Shown one piece after another: positions 12,001-20,500 of a stretch of DNA of 47,513 bases. Where the stretch lies: positions 1 to 47,513 of the forward strand of contig NZ_LIXI01000020.1 in NCBI RefSeq assembly GCF_001905595.1, written 5' to 3'. This DNA comes from Streptomyces sp. CB00316 (GTDB lineage: Bacteria > Actinomycetota > Actinomycetes > Streptomycetales > Streptomycetaceae). Position 1 is the stretch's first letter; each line of letters opens with the position of its first letter. The notes beneath the pieces are model-generated. The model ran no database searches, had not been told where the DNA came from, and saw only the letters and a list, made by a program, of their open reading frames with translations. The position numbers and the translations under genes were made by a program.

Positions 12001-14520
12001 CTGGCCCTGGAGAAGGCGTTGCTCGTGCCCGACCGGGGCGCGGTCCGCATCCAGGTGCGGGTGGGCGCCGCCGACGTCGGCCGCCGCTCCCTGGACGTCT
12101 ACGCCCGCCCCGAGGGCGCGGCGGACCTCCCCTGGACCCGGCACGCCACCGGGGTCCTGGCCGCCGGTGTGGAGACGGGCTCACCCGGGACGACGTTCGA
12201 CACCTCCGTGTGGCCGCCCGCGGGCGCCGAACCCGTCCTGTCGGAGGAGGACGGCGCGGACGCCTGGCGGGTGGGGGGTGCCGTGTTCGCGGAGATCACC
12301 CTCCCCGAGGAGGCGGACCGGGACGGCGCGTTCACGTTGCACCCCACCCTCCTGGACGCGGCGGTCCGAGCGGCGCGACTGCTCGACGGCGGCACGGACG
12401 GTGTGGGCGACGTGGGCGACTGGCACGGACTGACCCTGCACGCGGCGGCCGCCACGGCCCTGCGGGTACGGCTGACGCCCCTCGGGGAGGACTCCGTGGC
12501 GCTGGAAGCCGTCGACGCGAACGGCGATGCGGTGCTGTCGGTACGGTCGATGACGTTGCGTCAGGTGACGGCCGCCCCGGTGGACGAGGCCGTCGTCCCG
12601 CTGCTCACAGTCGCCTGGGAGGCCGCGCCCGCCTCGGCGCGGCCCGCGTCTCCGGCCGCTCTGCGCTGGGCCGTTCTGGGCGCGGACCCGGTCGGCCTGG
12701 CCGACGGGCTGGGCGGCGCTTCTGTCGCGCACGCCGGGTCGCTGGCCGTGCTCCTGGACGCCGACGGCCCGTTCCCGGACGTCGTCCTGGCTCCGGTATC
12801 GGGAGACGGCGACATCCCGGACGCGCTGCGGACCTCGACCGTCGCCGCGCTCGACCTGCTCCGCGCCTGGTCGGCCGACCGGCGTACGCAGGAAGCGACG
12901 CTCGTGTTCGTGACCCGTGGCGCGGTCGCCGTAGGCGGCGAGGGCGTGACCGACCTCGGCGCCGCCCCCGTCTGGGGACTGGTCCGCTCCGCCCAACTGG
13001 AGGAGCCCGACAGTTTCTTCCTCCTGGACCTCGACGCGTCCGGTTCCGGCACGGCCCTCGCGGCCCTCCCCGGACTGCTGGAGGCCGGTGAGTCCCAGGC
13101 GGCCCTGCGCGAAGGGACCGTACGCGTGGCACGGCTGGCGCCCCTGCCCGAGCCCGAGAGGGACGCCGCACCGCAAGCGGACCGGGCCTGGGACCGCGAC
13201 GGCACGGTGCTCATCACGGGCGGCACCGGCGGACTCGGCAGCCTCCTCGCCAGGCATCTGGTGACCTCGCACGGCATGAAGCACCTGCTGCTCGTCGGCC
13301 GACGGGGCCCCGACGCCCCGGGAGCCGGGGGACTGCGGGCCGAACTGGCCGGTCTCGGGGCCGAGGTGACCATCACCACCTGCGACGTGTCCGACCGGTC
13401 GGCGCTCGAAGCCCTGCTGGCCGCCGTGCCCGCGGAGCACCCGCTGACCGCCGTGGTGCACACGGCGGGCGTGCTGGCCGACGCCACGATCGGAACCCTG
13501 ACCCCCGAACTCCTCGACCGGTCCCTGCGCTCCAAGGCGGACGCGGCCTGGTGGCTGCACGAGGCGCTCCGGGACGCCGGCCACGACCTGGCGGCCTTCG
13601 TCCTCTACTCCTCGGTCGCCGGAGTGATCGGCGGACCCGGCCAGGGCAACTACGCCGCCTCCAACGTGTTCCTGGACGCGCTGGCCGCCCACCGCGCCGC
13701 CCTCGGTCTGCCCGCCGTGTCCCTCGCCTGGGGCCCGTGGGCACAGGACAGCGGGATGACCAGCACCCTGAGCGACGCCGACCAGCGGCGCATACACCGC
13801 TCAGACCAGGCCACCCTGTCGGCGGAACAGGGCCTCGCCCTGTTCGACGCCGCGACGGCACGGGACGACGCGCTCGTCGTGCCCGTGAGGCCCGGCAGCG
13901 GGGCGGGCCCGACCGCCGCCGGCCCCGCGATCCTGCGCGGACTGGTGCCGGCCGCCCGCCGCACCGCCGCGGCCCGCGACCGCGCGGCCGGTCTGGCCGG
14001 GCGCCTGGAAGGGCTGGACGCCCAGGAGCGGGAGACGGCCCTGGTCGAGCTGGTGCGCGCCGACACCGCCGCCGTCCTCGGGCACAGCGGCCCGGACGCC
14101 GTCGAGGCCGAACGGGACTTCAGCAAGCTGGGCTTCGACTCGCTCATGGCCGTGGAGCTGCGCACCAGGCTCGCCGCCTCCACCGGCGTACGCCTGGCCA
14201 CGACCCTGGTGTTCGACCACCCCACCCCGGTCGCCGTCGCCCGGCACCTCGCGTCCGCACTGTTCGTCACGGAAGCCCCCGGCAAGGGCACCTCCCCTCT
14301 GGCCGCGCTCGACCGACTGGAGGCCGCACTCACCGAGAGCGGGATCGACGAGGTCACCAGGACCGGCGTCGCCGGACGGCTGCGCCACCTGCTCGCCCGG
14401 TGGGAGGGGCCCGCCCCGCAGGCCGGCGGACCGGTCGTCACCGAACGGATCGAGGCCGCGAGCGCCGAAGAGATCCTCGCGTTCATCGACAACGAACTCG
14501 GCCGGTCTGCGGATTCCTGA
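1..14520 (+). CDS. nysJ: Type I modular PKS, three modules, 5'-truncated (NysJ-type, modules 15-17)
   Basis: Cytosolic polyketide synthase that carries out three late elongation steps of a polyene macrolactone. The reading frame is open at base 1, so the start and the first KS lie upstream; about 4,839 residues are visible. Domains in order: AT (about 22-900), DH (1093-1890), ER (2530-3490), KR (3500-4080), ACP (4364-4575); KS (4635-5890), AT (6153-7060), KR (7225-8560), ACP (8872-9080); KS (9160-10440), AT (10717-11650), remnant DH (11799-12570), KR (13199-13750), ACP (14053-14268); then a C-terminal docking helix with an acidic EEILAFIDNELG segment. All three ATs carry GHSIGE and HAFH, the malonyl-CoA signature. 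Adding one missing KS plus linker gives about 5,400 residues, close to NysJ as I remember it. The next gene follows after 52 bases. Parts of the AT and ER/KR coding differ sharply in codon use from their flanks. Confidence 0.95.
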   Translation, partial: SGRSKSAVLFSGQGSQRLGMGRGLYGAFPVFAEALDAVVALLDVGLGCSLREVMWGEDAGLLDDTGFAQPALFAVEVALFRLVESWGVAPDFVAGHSIGEVAAAHVAGVLSLEDACALVVARASLMRALPEGGAMIAVQATEAEVVPLLSDGVSVAAVNGPESVVVSGDEDAVLAVAARVAELGRKTTRLRVSHAFHSPLMDPMLEEFRSVAEQLAYAQPVIPVVSNLTGRVASAGELCSAEYWVRHVREAVRFADGVRVLGEQGVSLFLELGPDGVLSAMAQESVPEGAVTVPTLRKERPEETTLVTALARLHVQGVRVDWPDFFAGTGARPVDLPTYAFQHERFWPRTTFRPADATGLGLTSADHPLLGAAMSVAGSDELLLTGTLSLTTHPWLADHVVSGMVFFPGTGFLELAIRAADQAGCDRVEELMLAAPLILPSTGAVQVQISVGGADEEGRRELRFYTRPAEARDDEWTLHASGRIGNGEQVLGFDGAVWPPKGATVVDIEGLYDRYASNGLDYGPVFRGLRAVWRRDEEIFAEVALDRSVSDADEFGIHPALLDSVLHSTVFASADGDDRSLLPFAWNGVSLHASGAATLRVRVTSNGKDSVRLAAVDVQGEPVISVDSLLLRAAGPQAVDADRRDELNSLFRVDWTPTTPEKADTDTIWAVLGRDELGLTAALASTGAARLAAPAATLADLAARSDAETPGIVVVPLRGDRARGAESAHELAEYTLTLIQEWLAEERFAGSRLVFVTRGAMTVADEDAVDVAAASVWGLVRSAQAENPGRFLLVDADDADASASVLPALPGLADADEPQAVVRDGALRVGRLTRLESGTGLVPPTEGPWRLGSRAKGSLDGLTLAPFTEVFEPLRGREVRVEVRAAGVNFRDVLNALGMYPGDAGLFGSEAAGVVVGTGPDVTGLQVGDRVMGMLFGGFGTHVVGDERMMTPVPEGWSWESAASVPLVFLTAYYALVELGGVRAGEKVLIHAGAGGVGMAAIQVARYLGAEVFATASKGKWDVLRSLGVADDHIASSRSTDFEAVFAGVAGGVDVVLNSLAGEFVDASLRLLGAGGRFLEMGKTDVREAAGLPEGVVYRAFDLGWVDPEGIGRMLAEVMGLFGRGVLVPLPVRSWDVRRARDAFRFMSMARHVGKIVLRMPRVWDPAGTVLVTGGTGGLGGVLARHLVAERGVRHLVLTSRRGGDAPGAGELVDDLRALGASVSVVACDVADRGALAGLLDGIAADRPLTAVVHTAGVLDDGVIGSLTPGRLDAVLRPKVDAAWNLHELTQGHDLAAFVLYSSTAGVMGSPGQANYAAGNTFLDALAGHRRSLGLPGLSLAWGAWEQGVGMTSTLEDQDVRRVSSGSGMPLLSVERGLALFDTALASDESLIVPLALSGNAIPATADVPALLRGLVRSGRRAARSEATGASRAGLVEKLAALREDERPRLLTELVRAEAAVVLAHSSPEAIAVEREFRQLGFDSLTAVELRNRLATVTGLTLPATLIFDYPTPARLAAFLLDELVGDDAVATVAVREARDGFDPGDDPIAIVGMSCRFPGGVESPEGLWDLVLSGGDAISGFPDDRGWQADSTIGAREGQGGFLRDVADFDAGFFGISPREAIAMDPQQRVLLEVSWEAAERAGIDPATLRGSRTGVFMGVSGQDYAGLVMRAKDDMAGHATTGLAVSVVSGRLAYALGLEGPAMSVDTACSSSLVSLHLAAQALRSGECTLALAGGVTVMTTSANFAGFSRMGGLAGDGRCKAFSDSADGTGWSEGAAVLVVERLSDARRNGHTVLAVVRGSAVNQDGASNGLTAPNGPAQQRVIRQALANAGLSPADVDAVEAHGTGTPLGDPIEAQALLATYGQDRELPLLLGSVKSNIGHTQAAAGAAGLIKMVMGLRHGTLPKTLHLTEPSSHVDWTAGSVELLADTTTWPETGRARRAGVSSFGISGTNAHVVLEQAEPALDADDGVPGTTPDTVPWLVSAKSEAALEGQIQQLRAFAREHPDRPYTDVGLTLATCRSLFEHRAVLLATREGITEAARGAATEQSTAVLFSGQGSQRLGMGRELYEAFPVFADALDAVLRHLDEGADGSLREVMWGEDADLLNETGAAQPALFAVEVALFRLVESWGVRPDFVAGHSIGEIAAAHVAGVFSLEDACTLVAARARLMRALPVGGAMIAVQATEDEVLPLLSDGVSVAAVNGPASVVVSGDEDAVLEVAARLEGLGRKTTRLRVSHAFHSPLMDPMLEEFRAVAQGLSYGVPGIPVVSNLTGRVASAGELCSAEYWVRHVREAVRFADGIQALAEHGATAFLELGPDGVLSAMARETLPASSVVAPVLRKGWGEEAAFLTALARLHAAGAVVDWTPAFAGTGARPADLPTYAFQRERFWPEVVAAAPADGGDPVDAEFWAAVEREDLQSLAAGLDVDGESLGAVLPALSSWRSRHKSRSAMEAWRYRQTWKPLTVSGAAGSLPGSWLVLAPPEGTADTWVNALISALGPAVVRVDAVPGTLADRLTEAAPAGFTGVLSLLALDESAGPAAVPAGLTATAALLRALGEAGIAAPLWTVTRGAVSTGRSDEPARPAQAAVWGLGRVAALEHPRRWGGLADLPEELDERSVRRFVAVLAGQGGDDAEDQIAVRASGVFGRRMVAAPAAESTVATEDRWQPTGTVLITGGTGALGAHVARRLANEGAEHLVLLSRRGPDAPGAQELRAELTALGAQVTLTACDAADRDQLAQVLAALPEDRPLTGVVHTAGVLDDGALAGLTADRFDAVFRSKVASALLLDELTRDLDLSVFALFSSVAGAVGNPGQANYAAANAVLDALAERRRHLGLPGTSIAWGAWSGGGMAERATRNGRITRLLDPGLAVSALLRTVVEPEPTVVLADLRQPDLLHALLTPRPSPLLSDLPEARRAMAALRETRNTSSSAAAELRERLRAATASERTAVLLGAVRARAAVVLGHADADAIKGDKAFRDLGFDSLTAVELSSRLTELTGLELPASLVFDYPNPQALARHLLAEILAELDGAPGEGHDGSAAAVPATTAITDDPVVIVGMACRFPGGVRSPEDLWQMLTDGRDGIDAFPTDRGWDLDVLAGAGQGRSVTHEGGFLYEAADFDPGFFGISPREALAMDPQQRLLLETAWEAFERTGTDPTTLRGSRTGVFVGTNGQDYAGLILRTDEDVEGHAGTGLAASVISGRISYAFGFEGPAVTVDTACSSSLVALHWAAQALRADECSLALVGGVTVMSTATSFAGFTRQGGLAPDGRCKAFSESADGTGWSEGVGLIVVERLSDARRNGHEVLAVLRGSAVNQDGASNGLTAPNGPSQQRVIRQALASGGLTPADVDAVEAHGTGTVLGDPIEAGALLAAYGRDRDPERPLLLGSVKSNLGHTQAAAGVSGVLKTVLALRHGTLPRTLHVSEPSTRVNWSSGAVELLTEPRAWPETGRARRAGVSSFGISGTNAHVILEQAPETEAAEEAPVAVPAVAPAVVPWLVSARTEAALDAQLDRLRSFVAERPGLSPADVGLSLIESRSAFEHRAVLLAPGDGADAPVRPAARGVVTERATAVLFSGQGSQRLGAGRELYARFPVFADALDSVLAHLDAGTDRPLRDVIWGEDAGALNRTAYTQPALFAVEVALFRLVESWGLTPDFVAGHSIGEISAAHVAGVFSLQDAARLVLARARLMDAMPEGGAMAAVEADEDEVRPLLGDRLAIAAVNGPTSLVISGDVDRVAEAVERLAAGGRRTSRLSVSHAFHSPLMEPMLDAFREVAQKLTYHAPHLPVVSNVTGRVAENGEMRSADYWVRHVREAVRFADGVRTLVDHGVGRFLELGPDGVLSAMASDSVPADAVVVPLLRKDRSEELTAVTALAQLYAHGAPADWTAVLAGVGARRIELPTYAFQRERYWPRAAAGTAGDASGLGLVAAGHPLLSAATTMAGSDDVVLTGRLSLQALPWLEARRAPDGTVTLPAAAFAELAVRAGDEAGCGTVEELALEKALLVPDRGAVRIQVRVGAADVGRRSLDVYARPEGAADLPWTRHATGVLAAGVETGSPGTTFDTSVWPPAGAEPVLSEEDGADAWRVGGAVFAEITLPEEADRDGAFTLHPTLLDAAVRAARLLDGGTDGVGDVGDWHGLTLHAAAATALRVRLTPLGEDSVALEAVDANGDAVLSVRSMTLRQVTAAPVDEAVVPLLTVAWEAAPASARPASPAALRWAVLGADPVGLADGLGGASVAHAGSLAVLLDADGPFPDVVLAPVSGDGDIPDALRTSTVAALDLLRAWSADRRTQEATLVFVTRGAVAVGGEGVTDLGAAPVWGLVRSAQLEEPDSFFLLDLDASGSGTALAALPGLLEAGESQAALREGTVRVARLAPLPEPERDAAPQADRAWDRDGTVLITGGTGGLGSLLARHLVTSHGMKHLLLVGRRGPDAPGAGGLRAELAGLGAEVTITTCDVSDRSALEALLAAVPAEHPLTAVVHTAGVLADATIGTLTPELLDRSLRSKADAAWWLHEALRDAGHDLAAFVLYSSVAGVIGGPGQGNYAASNVFLDALAAHRAALGLPAVSLAWGPWAQDSGMTSTLSDADQRRIHRSDQATLSAEQGLALFDAATARDDALVVPVRPGSGAGPTAAGPAILRGLVPAARRTAAARDRAAGLAGRLEGLDAQERETALVELVRADTAAVLGHSGPDAVEAERDFSKLGFDSLMAVELRTRLAASTGVRLATTLVFDHPTPVAVARHLASALFVTEAPGKGTSPLAALDRLEAALTESGIDEVTRTGVAGRLRHLLARWEGPAPQAGGPVVTERIEAASAEEILAFIDNELGRSADS
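28..419 (+). repeat. 392-bp identical AT segment, copy 1 (module 15)
   Basis: Identical base for base to 47006-47397 (offset 46,978), from the FSGQGSQ motif past the GHSIGE active site. Third codon positions are rich in G and T (gtg, ggt, ttg), unlike the C-rich flanks. Confidence 0.95.
2863..3850 (+). other. Block of unlike codon use inside ER and KR of module 15
   Basis: From about 2863 the codons change from C-ending to G- and T-ending forms (gtg, ggt, ttg, gcg), and near 3850 they change back. The reading frame and protein motifs are intact. The block runs from the NADPH-binding half of the ER to the middle of the KR, so both domains look like recombinants. No second ER lies in the window to compare with. 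Confidence 0.7.
4635..9090 (+). other. PKS module 16: KS-AT-KR-ACP
   Basis: The KS has the catalytic Cys at codon 5131-5133 in VDTACSSS, plus EAHGTGT and KSNIGHT. The AT has GHSIGE and HAFH (malonyl). There is no DH; the post-AT segment has the DAEFW...VLPALSSW pattern typical of KR-only modules. The KR has TGGTGALG, LDD (B-type), SSVAG and NYAAAN, so it should be active. The ACP has GFDSL. Predicted outcome: a hydroxyl at C7. Confidence 0.9.
9160..14290 (+). other. PKS module 17: KS-AT-(decayed DH)-KR-ACP
   Basis: KS Cys at codon 9670-9672 in VDTACSSS. AT has GHSIGE and HAFH (malonyl). The DH is clearly degenerate: the usual WLADH is WLEAR, so the catalytic His is replaced by Arg, the YGPxFxGL block is deleted near 12255-12290, and the DxxxH motif ends in Arg (DAAVR). 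The KR keeps its catalytic residues; its LAD in place of LDD retains the last Asp, which suggests B-type. The ACP has GFDSLM. Predicted outcome: the hydroxyl at C5 is kept. Confidence 0.9.
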
Positions 14521-14572
14521 CAGGGGCGCAACTCCCCTCGCTAGCGATACATCTGAGGAAGGTTCACGGACG

Positions 14573-17500
14573 ATGCCGGACCAAGAGAAACTCGTCGAAT
14601 ACCTGAAGTGGGTCACCACGGACCTGCACCAGACCCGCAAACGGCTCGAAGAGGCCGAAGCGGGTCGCCACGAACCCGTGGCGATCGTCGGAATGGGGTG
14701 CAGGTTCCCCGGCGGCGTCCGCTCCCCGGAGGACTTCTGGGAGCTGCTCTCCTCGGGACGGAGCGCGATCTCCGGGTTCCCCGAGGACCGCGGCTGGGAC
14801 CTGGAGACCCTCGCCGGCGACGGGGAGGGGCGAAGCGCCACCCTGGAGGGCGGCTTCGTCCACGAGGCGCCGGACTTCGACCCCGCCTTCTTCGACATCT
14901 CGCCCCGTGAGGCCCTGGCCATGGACCCCCAGCAGCGGCTGCTGCTGGAGGTGGCCTGGGAGGCCGTCGAGCGTTCGGGCATCGACCCCGGGACACTGCG
15001 CGGCAGCAGGACCGGCGTCTTCGTCGGCACCAACTCCCAGGACTACGCCCACCTGGTGCTCGCCTCGGGCGACGACATGGGCGGGTACGCGGGCAACGGA
15101 CTCGCCGCGAGCGTGCTGTCGGGACGGCTGTCGTTCGTGCTCGGCCTGGAGGGCCCGGCGGTGACGCTCGACACCGCGTGCTCCTCCTCCCTGGTGACCC
15201 TCCACCTCGCCGCGCAGGCCGTGCGCAACGGCGAATGCTCGCTCGCCCTGGCCGGCGGTGTGACGGTGATGGCGACCTCCTCCAGCTTCGCCGGGTTCAG
15301 CGTCCAGGGCGGTCTCGCCGCCGACGGACGCTGCAAGGCGTTCTCCGACTCGGCCGACGGCACCGCCTGGTCCGAGGGCGCCGGCATGATCGTCGTCGAA
15401 CGACTGTCCGATGCCCGCCGCAACGGGCACCCCGTCCTCGCCGTCCTCCGCGGCAGCGCCGTCAACCAGGACGGCGCCTCCAACGGACTGAGCGCCCCCA
15501 ACGGCCCGTCCCAGCAACGGGTGATCCGCCAGGCCCTGGCCGGCGCCGGTCTCTCCCCGGCCGACGTGGACGCCGTCGAGGCGCACGGCACGGGCACCAC
15601 CCTGGGCGACCCCATCGAGGCGGGCGCCCTGCTGGCCGCCTACGGCCAGGACCGGGCGCCGGATCGCCCGCTGTGGCTCGGCGCCGTCAAGTCGAACATC
15701 GGGCACACCCAGGCGGCCGCGGGGGTCGCGGGCGTCATGAAGATGGTGCTCGCGCTCCGCGCGGAAGTGCTGCCCAGGTCGCTGCATGTGGACGCACCGT
15801 CCTCGCACGTGGACTGGTCGGCCGGGGACGTACGGCTGCTCACCGAGGAGGTGGCGTGGCCGGCCGGTGAGCGGGTGCGCCGGGCCGGTGTGTCCTCCTT
15901 CGGCATCAGCGGAACCAACGCGCACGTCATCATCGAACAGGCGCCGCCCGCCGAGGAGAGCGACGAACCGGCACCGGCCCCCGACCCGAAGACCGTGCCC
16001 CGGATCGTCCCCTGGCCTGTCTCCGGCCGTGGTGAGGCCGCGCTCGACGCCCAGCTGAACGCCGTACGCTCCCTGGCCGGAGCGCCCGGCCGCGCACCGC
16101 TGGACGTGGGCTTCTCACTCGCCACCACACGCTCCGCCTTCGAGTACCGCGCGGTGCTCCTGGCGGGAGAGAGCGGCGAGTTGGCCGAGGCCGCCCGCGG
16201 AACGTCCGCCAAGGGCGGCCTCGCCGTACTGTTCTCCGGCCAGGGCTCCCAGCGCCTCGGGGCCGGCCGGGAGCTGTACGGGCGCTTCCCCGTCTTCGCC
16301 GACGCGCTGGACACCGTACTGGCCCGGATGGACCACGAACTGGACCGGCCGCTGCGCGAGGTCATGTGGGGGCAGGACCCCGGCGCGCTCGACGACACGG
16401 GCTTCACCCAGCCCGCCCTGTTCGCCGTCGAGACCGCGCTGTACGCGCTGGTGCGCTCCTGGGGCGTCACCCCCGACTTCCTCGCCGGGCACTCGGTCGG
16501 CGAGATCACGGCCGCCCACGCGGCGGGGGTGCTCCCGCTGGAGGACGCCTGTCGGCTGGTCGCCGCGCGGGCCCGCCTGATGCGGGCCCTCCCCGCAGGC
16601 GGTGCGATGGTCGCCGTCCGGGCCACCGAGGACGAGGTCGCACCGCTGCTCAGCGACGGCGTGTCCCTCGCCGCGGTCAACGGCCCGGACTCCGTCGTCG
16701 TCTCCGGCGACGAGGCCGCCGTCCTCGCCCTCGCGGACCGGCTGTCCGCCGAAGGACGTAAGGCCACCCGGCTGTCGGTCAGCCACGCGTTCCACTCCCC
16801 GCTGATGGAACCCATGCTCGACGACTTCCGGGACGTCGCCGCGTCGCTGACGTTCGGTGAGATGTCCGTGCCCGTGATCTCCAACCTGACCGGAGAGCCG
16901 GCCGTCCCCGGAGAACTCGCCGACCCCGACTACTGGGTCCGCCACGTCCGCCGGCCCGTCCGCTTCGGCGACGGAGTACGGACGCTCGCCGGACGCGGCG
17001 TCCGCACCTTCCTGGAGCTCGGCCCCGACGCGGTGCTCTCCGCCCTCGTACCGGAGTCCGCCGAGGACCCGGCCGTGGCCGCCCTGCCCCTCCTGCGCTC
17101 CGAGCACCCGGAGGAGACCTCCGCGGTCACCGCGCTCGCCGGGCTCCACACGCGCGGGATCGCGGTCGACTGGGCCCAGTTCTTCGCCGGCACCGGAGCA
17201 CGCCGGGTGGACCTGCCCACCTACGCCTTCCAGCGCCGCCGCTACTGGCCCACGGTGCGCGCCGTCCCCGCCGACGCCTCCGGCCTCGGTCTGACGGCCG
17301 CCGGGCACCCGCTGCTCGGCGCCGCGGTCACCATCGCGGAGTCCGACGAGACCGTCCTGACCGGCAGGCTGTCCGCGCAGTCGCACCCGTGGCTCGCCGA
17401 CCACCGTGCCGACGGCCGGATCCTCCTGCCGGGCACCGCCCTCGCGGAGCTGGCGATCCGGGCCGGCGACCAGGCCGGAGCGGACCGTGTGGAGGAACTC

Positions 17501-20500
17501 ACGCTGCTCGCCCCGCTGCTGCTCGCCGAGCGCGACGCGCTCACCGTGCAGGTCCGGGTGGGGGCGCAGGACGAACGGGGCCGCCGCGCGGTGACCGTCC
17601 ACTCCCGCCCCGCCGACGGCGACACGGCCCCGTGGACGGCACACGCCCGCGGCACCCTTGCCCCGGGCGAACCCGCCGGCGACACCGCCGCGTTCGACAC
17701 CTCAGTGTGGCCCCCGCACGCCGCCGAGCCCGCCGCCGTGGACGCCCTGCACGAGCGGCTCGGCACGGCCGGCATGACCTACGGGCCCGTGTTCCGGGGG
17801 CTCACGGGCGGCTGGATCGGCGAGGGCGAGATCTACGCGGACGTGGAGCTGCCCGCCCGGGTCGAGGACGCCGACGCGTATGGGATCCATCCCGCGCTGC
17901 TGGACGCCGCGGTCCGCGCCGCGGGCCTGCTCGACGACGCCGGCACCGCCGTCGCCTCGGTCGCCTGGCGCGGGCTGGTCCTGCACGCCGTCGCGGCCTC
18001 TGCCCTGCGCGTGCGGATCACCGCCACGGGCCCCCGCGAGGTGGCGCTGAGCGCCGTCGACACGACGGGCGCCCCGGTGCTCACCGTCGACTCCCTGGTC
18101 CTGGGCCCGCACACCGGCGAGGGGCGGACCCCGGCCGCGACCGCGACGGGAGGGGCCGGAAACGGCTCGCTCCTCACCCTCGACTGGGTGCCCGTCGCCA
18201 TACCGGCGGCGCCCACCGGCACCCGCTGGGCCGTCGTCGGCACCGACGAACTCGACCTCGGCTACGCGATGCACCGCGCCGACGAGACCGTCAGCGCCTA
18301 CGCGGAATCCCTCACCGGCGCGGTCGGCGACAGCGGTGTCGCCCCCGACGTCTTCCTCGTACCGGTGGTCGGCGACCCCGCCCTGCCGGGACCCGATGCG
18401 GTGCGCGCCCTCACCTCCCAGGTGCTCGGCCTCCTCCAGGAATGGCTGAACGAGCCCGCACTCGCGCAGTCCCGGCTGGTCTTCGTCACCCGCGGGGCCG
18501 TGGCCGCCGACGGCGAACGGATGCACGACCCGGCGGCCGCAGCCGTCCGGGGCCTCGTGCGCTCGGCGCAGACCGAGAACCCCGGGAGCTTCCTGCTGGT
18601 CGACATGGACGACACGTTCCTCTCGGCCGGTGTGCTCCCCGGGCTGCTGTCCCTCGACGAACAGCAACTGGTGGTGCGCGAGCACACCGTCAGGGCGGGC
18701 CGCCTCACCCGGCTCCCCGAGACCGGCGACGCGTCCCCGTCCGGCACGACGGCCCGTGCCTGGGACCCGGAAGGCACCGTGCTGATCACCGGCGGAACCG
18801 GCGGTCTCGGCAGCGAACTCGCCCGTCACCTCGCCACCGGGCACGGCGTACGGCGCCTCCTGCTGGCCAGTCGCAGCGGCCCCGACGCCCCTGGCGCGGA
18901 CGAACTGGTCGCCTCCCTCGCCGAGTCGGGCGCCGAGGCCACCGTGGTCTCCTGCGACCTGGCCGACCGGGACGCGGTGGCCGCCCTGCTGGCCGGTGTG
19001 CCGGACGCGCACCCGCTGACCGCCGTCGTCCACACCGCGGGCGTCCTCGGCGACGCGATGACCGCCTCACTGACGCCACAACTGCTGGACCGCGTCTTCC
19101 GGCCGAAGGTGGACGGCGCCTGGAACCTGCATGAGGCGACCCGCGGCCTCGATCTCGCCGCGTTCGTGCTGTACTCCTCGGTCTCCGGCGTGCTGGGCAG
19201 CCCCGGACAGGGCAACTACGCCGCGGCCAACACCTATCTGGACGCGCTCGCCCAGCACCGCAGGGACCAGGGCCTGCCCGCCATCTCCCTGGCCTGGGGC
19301 CCCTGGGGCCGGGGCAGCGGCATGACCGGTCACGTGAGCGCCGCCGATCTGGAGCGGATGGCGCGGGGCGGCCTGCCGTCCCTGGACCTCGGCCAGGGCC
19401 ACGCGCTCCTCGACGCCGCGCTCGTCCTGAACCGCGCCACGGTGGCCCCCGCCCGTGTCAACGTCGCCGGGCTCCGGGAACAGCAGGCCCTGCCGGCGCT
19501 CTGGCGGGAACTCGTGCCGCGCACCCGCCGGTCCGCCGCCGCGGCCGAGCGCTCGCCCGTCACGCTGCGGGAGCGGCTGCGCCACCTCGGCGCGGCCGAG
19601 CAGGAGAACCTGCTCACCGAGCTGGTGGTGGGCTACTCCGCGGCGCTCCTCGGCCACCCGGACCCCAGTGGGGTCGACCCCGAGAAGGGCTTCCTGGAAC
19701 TGGGATTCGACTCGCTGGTCTCCGTCGGGCTACGCAACCAGCTCGGCGAGGCGCTCGGACTGCGGCTGCCGACCTCCGTCGTCTTCGACAGCGCGACGCC
19801 CGTGAAGCTCGCCCGGATGCTCCACGCCGAGCTGGCCGGGCAACTGGCCGCGGGCCCCGCAGGCGGCGCCGCCTCCTCGGGCCCGGCCCACGAGAGCCGG
19901 ACCGTGAGCACGGAGGAGACGCTGGAGGGGCTGTTCTACGCGGCGGTACGGTCCGGGAAGATGGTCGAGGGCATGCGCATGCTGAAGGCGGTCGCCAACA
20001 CCCGGCCGACCTTCGACACCCCCGCCGACCTGGAGGAGCTGTCACGGCCCGTCGTCCTCGCGGACGGCCCCGCCGCGCCCCGGCTGATCTTCGTCAGCGC
20101 TCCCGGCGCCACCGGCGGCGTCCACCAGTACGCCCGCATCGCGGCCCACTTCCGTGGCCGGCGGCAGGTCTGCGCGCTTCCTCTGATGGGTTTCGCGCCC
20201 GGCGAACTGCTGCCCGCCACCAGCGAGGCCGCGGCCCGGATCGTGGCCGAGAGCGCCCTGCACGCCAGCGACGGCGAGCCCTTCGTCCTGGTGGGGCACT
20301 CGACGGGCGGCTCACTGGCCTATCTCGCCGCGGGCGTGCTGGAGGAGACCTGGGGTGTCAAGCCCGAGGCGGTGATCCTGCTGGACACCGCGAGCATCCG
20401 CTACCAGCCGGGGGAGGGCAAGGACCTCGACAGGACCACGCGGTACTACCTGGCCGACATCGACTCGCCGTCGGTGACGCTGAACAGCGCCCGGCTCTCC

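Noticed and set aside
14521..14572. Small hairpin (AGGGG/CCCCT) and CGCTAGCG palindrome between PKS J and K
   Set aside because: The stem has only 5 bp and the palindrome 8 bp, both expected by chance in such DNA; no sign of a terminator or promoter.
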